Assembly: GCF_030124175.1 (NCBI RefSeq)
Contig: NZ_JASKMT010000008.1
Coordinates: forward strand, 124,001-188,000
Source of the DNA: Streptomyces sp. 549
GTDB lineage: Bacteria > Actinomycetota > Actinomycetes > Streptomycetales > Streptomycetaceae
Length of the DNA stretch: 64,000 bases
Direction: 5' to 3'
Below the pieces are notes generated by a model. It ran no database searches, was not told where the DNA came from, and saw only the letters and a list, made by a program, of their open reading frames with translations. Made by a program: the position numbers and the translations under genes. Below, one piece after another: positions 60,841 through 64,000 of this stretch; position 1 is the first letter of the stretch, and each line of letters starts with the position of its first letter.

Positions 60841-61596
60841 TCAGATTCGGTGCTGGGCACCGCCGTCCACCGGCAGCATGGTGCCGGTCAGGTAGGAGGC
60901 GGCGGGCGAGAGCAGGAACGCCGCAGCCCTGCCGAACTCCTCCGGGGTGCCGTAGCGCCGCAGCGGGATCAGTGCGGAGTTCCGGGCCCGGGAGGCGTCC
61001 GCGTCACCCGACAGCGCGTCCAGCTCCCGCAGCCGGTCGGTGTCGATCCGGGACGGGAGCAGCCCCACGACCCGGACGCCGCGCGGTCCCAGCTCGTTGG
61101 CCAGGGACTTCGCGAAGCCGGCCAGACCGGGGCGAAGTCCGTTGGAGAGGGTCAGCCCCGGGATCGGCTCGGTGACCGAGGCGGAGAGCACAAAGCCGAT
61201 CACGCCCCCCTCGCCCAGCCGCTCGGCCGCGGTGCGGGCCAGCCGGACAGCCCCCAGGAACACCGACTCGAACGCGGTCTGCCACTGGTCGTCGCTGAGC
61301 GACTCCGCACTGCCGGCGGGCGGTCCTCCCACACTGATCAGGACGCCGTCGAAGCGGCCGAAGTGCGTGAGGGCGGCGTCGACGAGCCGGCCCGCCGCCG
61401 AGGGGTCCGCGTTGTCCGCGGCCACGCCGACCGCTCCGTCCCCCAGCCGCTCCGCGGCGGCCTGTGCCGTCTCCTCCGACCGGCCGGTGACGACAACCCT
61501 GGCGCCGTCGGCGACCAGCTGCTGTGCGGTGGCGAACCCGAGTCCGCGGGTACCGCCGGTGACGATGTACGTCCTGTCCTTGAGCCCAAGATCCAT
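60841..61596 (-). CDS. Short-chain dehydrogenase/reductase, atypical active site
   Basis: 251-aa Rossmann protein: TGGTRGLG near 14-21, ADNADP near 60, and an SDR C-terminus with SYLTGTMLPVDGG. The YxxxK catalytic pair is not seen; the region reads LSNGLRPGLAGFAKSLANELG with Ser-Asn-Gly-Leu-Arg, as in the BKR-like subgroup with an altered active site. NAD(P) binding is likely, usual SDR catalysis less so. ATG 61596. It ends close to the amaP terminator. Confidence 0.85.
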   Translation of the reverse strand: MDLGLKDRTYIVTGGTRGLGFATAQQLVADGARVVVTGRSEETAQAAAERLGDGAVGVAADNADPSAAGRLVDAALTHFGRFDGVLISVGGPPAGSAESLSDDQWQTAFESVFLGAVRLARTAAERLGEGGVIGFVLSASVTEPIPGLTLSNGLRPGLAGFAKSLANELGPRGVRVVGLLPSRIDTDRLRELDALSGDADASRARNSALIPLRRYGTPEEFGRAAAFLLSPAASYLTGTMLPVDGGAQHRI

Positions 61597-61600
61597 GGGA

Positions 61601-62416
61601 TCAGTCTGCCGTGCCGGACGCCGCTCCCGCGAGGGCCTCCCGCGGCCCGTCGTCACCTGCCGCGGCCCGGTCGCGCAGCTCGCGCCGGACGAGGATGACC
61701 CAGCCGACCGGTACCGCCGCCACGAACAGCCACCACTGCACCGCGTAGGCCATGTGGGCGCCGATGCCGCTGTGGTCCGGAGCCGGGACCTGCTCGGCCA
61801 GCTGCGACTCGGCGGGCTCCGGGCTGGTCGCGGTCAGCTCGACGAAGCCGCCCAGCACCGGGCGGTCCAGCAGCTTCTCCTGCTGTGCGCTGTTGATCAG
61901 CATGACCTGCCGGTCCGGCATGCCCTCGCGGACCTTGATGCCGCTGCGCTCGGTGGTCTCGTCCGGCAGCAGCCGGCCGGTGACGGTGACCTGCCCGCCG
62001 GGGGCCTCGGGCACGTCGGGGAAGGAGAGCTGGTCGGCGCCGGCGGGCACCCACCCCCGGTTCACCAGCAGCACCGAGCCGTCGCCGCGGACCAGCGGGG
62101 TCAGTACGAAGAAACCGATCTGCCGGCCGTCGGCGGCGGTCCGGCGCCGCACCACCACCTCGTGGTCGGTGTCGTAGCTGCCGGTGGCGGTGACCGACCG
62201 GTACTTGTCGTCCTCGGACACCTCCCGGCCGGGCTCGGTCAGCTCCTGGACCGGGACGGGGTCCGCGGCCAGGCTCGCGGCGACGATGTTGTTGTGCGCC
62301 ACCCGGGCCTCGTGGCGGTGGAGCTGCCAGAAGCCGAGCTGGACCATCGTGGGCATCAGCACCAGCGCGAGCAGTGTGAGGATCACCCACTGCCGGGTCA
62401 ACAGAAAGCGGTACAC
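61601..62416 (-). CDS. SURF1 family cytochrome oxidase assembly protein
   Basis: 271-aa inner-membrane protein with one N-terminal helix (VILTLLALVLMPTMVQLGFWQLHR) and one C-terminal (MAYAVQWWLFVAAVPVGWVILVRRE), with the family LGFWQLxR and FFVLTPLVRGDGSVLLVNRGWVP motifs. SURF1 helps assemble haem-copper oxidases. GTG 62416. It ends 4 nt before the SDR start, so the two are probably one transcript. Confidence 0.92.
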   Translation of the reverse strand: MYRFLLTRQWVILTLLALVLMPTMVQLGFWQLHRHEARVAHNNIVAASLAADPVPVQELTEPGREVSEDDKYRSVTATGSYDTDHEVVVRRRTAADGRQIGFFVLTPLVRGDGSVLLVNRGWVPAGADQLSFPDVPEAPGGQVTVTGRLLPDETTERSGIKVREGMPDRQVMLINSAQQEKLLDRPVLGGFVELTATSPEPAESQLAEQVPAPDHSGIGAHMAYAVQWWLFVAAVPVGWVILVRRELRDRAAAGDDGPREALAGAASGTAD

Positions 62417-62445
62417 GAGTGACGACGGTACCCGGCTGCGGCCCG

Positions 62446-62488
62446 GGTGGCGTGGCCGGGGTGGCGCGGGCCGAGGTGGCGCGGGCCG
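62446..62488. repeat. Degenerate 14-bp direct repeats upstream of surf1
   Basis: GGTGGCGCGGGCCG occurs perfectly at 62460-62473 and 62475-62488, with a degenerate copy at 62446-62458, in the gap between the exonuclease stop and the surf1 start. Confidence 0.7.
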
Positions 62489-62492
62489 GAGG

Positions 62493-63497
62493 TCAGAGGC
62501 CCGGCGCCGGGGCCACGTCCCGCAGCAGGTGGGTGAAGGCCGCCTCGTCCAGCACGGGTGTGCCGTACTGCTCGGCCCGCGTCACCTTGCTGGTGGCCGC
62601 GTCCGGGTCGTTGGTGACCAGCAGGCTGGTGAGGCGCGACACGCTGGTCGCGACGTGCAGGCCGGCCTCCACCGCGCGGTCCTCCAACAGCTCGCGGTCG
62701 GTGGAGGTGTCGCCGGAGAACGCCACCCGCATGCCCTGCACCAGCGGGCCGCCCGGCTCGTAGCGGCCTGGGTTGGGGTAGGGGCAGGCGGTCCGGCGGC
62801 GAGCCGGGCGCCAGCTGCGGGCGGCGTACCCGCCGGCTCCCGACGGGCGGGCCGGGCGCGGGCTGTCCTTCCACTCGGTGAGCGGCTGGCAGGCCAGCAG
62901 CGGCAGCCGGACCTCGCTGCCGGCCGCGAGGTGCAGGCTCGGCCGGAACGCCTCCGCCAGCACCCGGGCGTCGTCCAGCGCGTGGTGCGCCCGCTGCTGC
63001 ACGACGCCGTAGTGCGCGGCGAGCGACTCCAGCTTGTGGTTGGGCAGGGGCAGGCCGAGTTCCTTGGCCAGCGCTATGGTGCACAGCCGCTGGCTGACCG
63101 GCGCGGTGCGGGTGGCGCGGGCGTACTCGCGGGCGATCATCGTCCAGTCGAAGACGGCGTTGTGCGCGACCAGGACCCGTCCGGCCAGCCGTGCGGCGAA
63201 CTCCTCGGCGACGTCCGCGAACAGGGGGGCGTCGGCGAGCATCTCCGCGGTCAGGCCGTGGATCCAGGTCGGACCCGGGTCGCGCTGCGGGTTGACGGCC
63301 GTGTACCAGTGGTCCTCCACGTCGCCGTAGGCGTCGAGACGGTAGACGGCCGCTGAGACGATCCGGTCGTCCCTGGCGAGGCCGGTGGTCTCCACGTCCA
63401 CCACCGCGTAGCCGTCCGGGTAGCCGGTCGGCCATGCGCGGCGGGCGGCCTGCTGCGCGGGGATGTGCAAGGCGGCTGCCGTCTGGTCTTCAAGCAT
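62493..63497 (-). CDS. DEDDh 3'-5' exonuclease with BRCT domain
   Basis: 334-aa protein. The N-terminal exonuclease (25-195) shows the DnaQ-type acidic motifs VVDVETTGL, VLVAHNAVFDWTMI and HHALDDARVL (ExoI, ExoII, ExoIII with the DEDDh His). A Pro/Arg linker follows (205-250), then a C-terminal BRCT fold (MRVAFSGDTSTDRELLEDRAVEAGLHVATSVSRLTSLLVTNDP). A DNA repair or proofreading role is likely. ATG 63497 with a TATCCT -10 box at 63511-63506 on the minus strand. Confidence 0.9.
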   Translation of the reverse strand: MLEDQTAAALHIPAQQAARRAWPTGYPDGYAVVDVETTGLARDDRIVSAAVYRLDAYGDVEDHWYTAVNPQRDPGPTWIHGLTAEMLADAPLFADVAEEFAARLAGRVLVAHNAVFDWTMIAREYARATRTAPVSQRLCTIALAKELGLPLPNHKLESLAAHYGVVQQRAHHALDDARVLAEAFRPSLHLAAGSEVRLPLLACQPLTEWKDSPRPARPSGAGGYAARSWRPARRRTACPYPNPGRYEPGGPLVQGMRVAFSGDTSTDRELLEDRAVEAGLHVATSVSRLTSLLVTNDPDAATSKVTRAEQYGTPVLDEAAFTHLLRDVAPAPGL

Positions 63498-63892
63498 GGT
63501 CCCAGAGGATACGGGCCGTCACTGACAGCCTCCGCGGCGCGGTGCGAAACCCGGGCGGTTCCGGGCGCCCGTTCCCGGCGGGCCGTCAGCCGCCGCCGGA
63601 CGCCGGGAGATTGACGTCTCCCGGGGGTCTTTGCCCGCTATGCTCCCGCTTTCAGTCGCCCGTCCGCCGATCCTTCCGTCCTCCCGTTCACCGGACCGGT
63701 GCGATGCGCCCGGCACGTGCGCCGGCGCGCGGGGGCGACGCGGGCCCGGGGTGGATCGTGGGCGGGTGGCCAGGCCCGTGATTCGGGCGAATACCCATGG
63801 AACGGACTGCGGAGGCTTGCTGACGACCCGTCTCGCATACTTGTCGGTAACAGCATCTAGCCCGGGTCCGCGGACGGCTCTACCGTGCCCGT
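63498..63892. other. Divergent intergenic region at right edge
   Basis: 395 bp between the exonuclease (-) and the sterol desaturase-like gene (+). Apart from the -10 boxes near both genes (TATCCT at 63511-63506 on the minus strand, TACCGT at 63881-63886 on the plus strand), I see no gene, strong hairpin or known element. Confidence 0.5.
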
Positions 63893-64000
63893 ATGTCGCC
63901 TGCGCTTCCCGATGTCGTGATCTGGTCCATACCGGCCTTCCTGCTGCTGACCGTCGTGGAGATGGTCAGCTACCGCTTCCACCCGGACAAGGACTCCGCC
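63893..64000 (+). CDS. Sterol desaturase/fatty acid hydroxylase family protein (truncated by window)
   Basis: The first 36 codons of a gene that runs off the window. The N-terminus MSPALPDVVIWSIPAFLLLTVVEMVSYRFHPD has a hydrophobic helix with Glu and resembles N-termini of Streptomyces sterol desaturase family proteins (membrane di-iron hydroxylases). TACCGT at 63881-63886 suggests a leaderless ATG. The His-box motifs lie outside, so the assignment rests on the N-terminus alone. Confidence 0.6.
   Translation, partial: MSPALPDVVIWSIPAFLLLTVVEMVSYRFHPDKDSA

Overview
The window is very GC-rich DNA from an actinomycete, almost certainly a Streptomyces or close relative. The signs are third-position G/C bias, frequent GTG and TTG starts, leaderless genes with TAGNNT-type -10 boxes just upstream of the start codon, and marker genes (opcA, sufR-sufBDCSU, gbn, ectABCD, a LAXTG surface protein, PHO boxes). 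No phage, insertion sequence, CRISPR array, rRNA or tRNA is visible, so this looks like conserved chromosomal core.

Layout. 1-560 is the region upstream of transketolase and contains a strong hairpin. 561-7354 is a pentose-phosphate operon (tkt-tal-zwf-opcA-pgl) ending in a bidirectional terminator. 7488-9187 (-) is an ABC-2 exporter. 9345-16107 is the suf iron-sulfur operon (sufR-B-D-Rieske-C-S-U-T), with a SufR-type operator overlapping the sufR start codon. 16279-18641 holds a small secreted protein, an SMR pump with its TetR regulator, and dapD. 18752-25872 holds an EI24-type membrane protein, a DapA-like protein without its catalytic lysine, a secreted nuclease, an uncharacterised 505-aa protein and a PhoX phosphatase. 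25945-28539 (-) holds a double-TerD protein and a secreted protein/sortase pair. 28926-33937 holds an AzgA-type purine permease, a second PhoX and a class V aminotransferase. 34036-37449 (-) is ectABCD. 37922-40137 holds an amidohydrolase and a LAXTG surface protein with a structured leader. 40231-48520 (-) is a cobalamin operon (cbiB-cobQ-32 aa ORF-chelatase-cobO-cobB-cbiG C-terminal part-cobC) under a cobalamin riboswitch. 49009-50559 (-) is a low-affinity phosphate transporter with a small partner and a PHO box. 50787-58168 holds a class II aldolase, a hydrolase, a paralogue of the 505-aa protein, a VOC protein, an ABC-F protein with a leader peptide, gbn and a crotonase. 58443-60780 is an Asp23/AmaP envelope-stress cluster. 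60841-63497 (-) holds an SDR, SURF1 and an exonuclease-BRCT protein. A truncated sterol desaturase gene runs off the right edge.

Themes. The pentose-phosphate operon supplies NADPH and ribose-5-phosphate. Phosphate scavenging is scattered but shares PHO boxes: secreted nuclease, PhoX and Pit transporter. Suf assembles Fe-S clusters and is probably autorepressed by SufR. The ectoine genes respond to osmotic stress. The cobalamin block forms a tightly overlapped translational unit.

Most promising for follow-up: the leader peptide and stem upstream of the ABC-F gene; the structured, Shine-Dalgarno-sequestering leader of the LAXTG surface protein; the 10-bp phased A-rich array upstream of the VOC gene; the 32-aa ORF that bridges cobQ and the chelatase gene with ATGA overlaps at both ends; the paralogous pair of uncharacterised proteins; and the DapA-like protein lacking its Schiff-base lysine.
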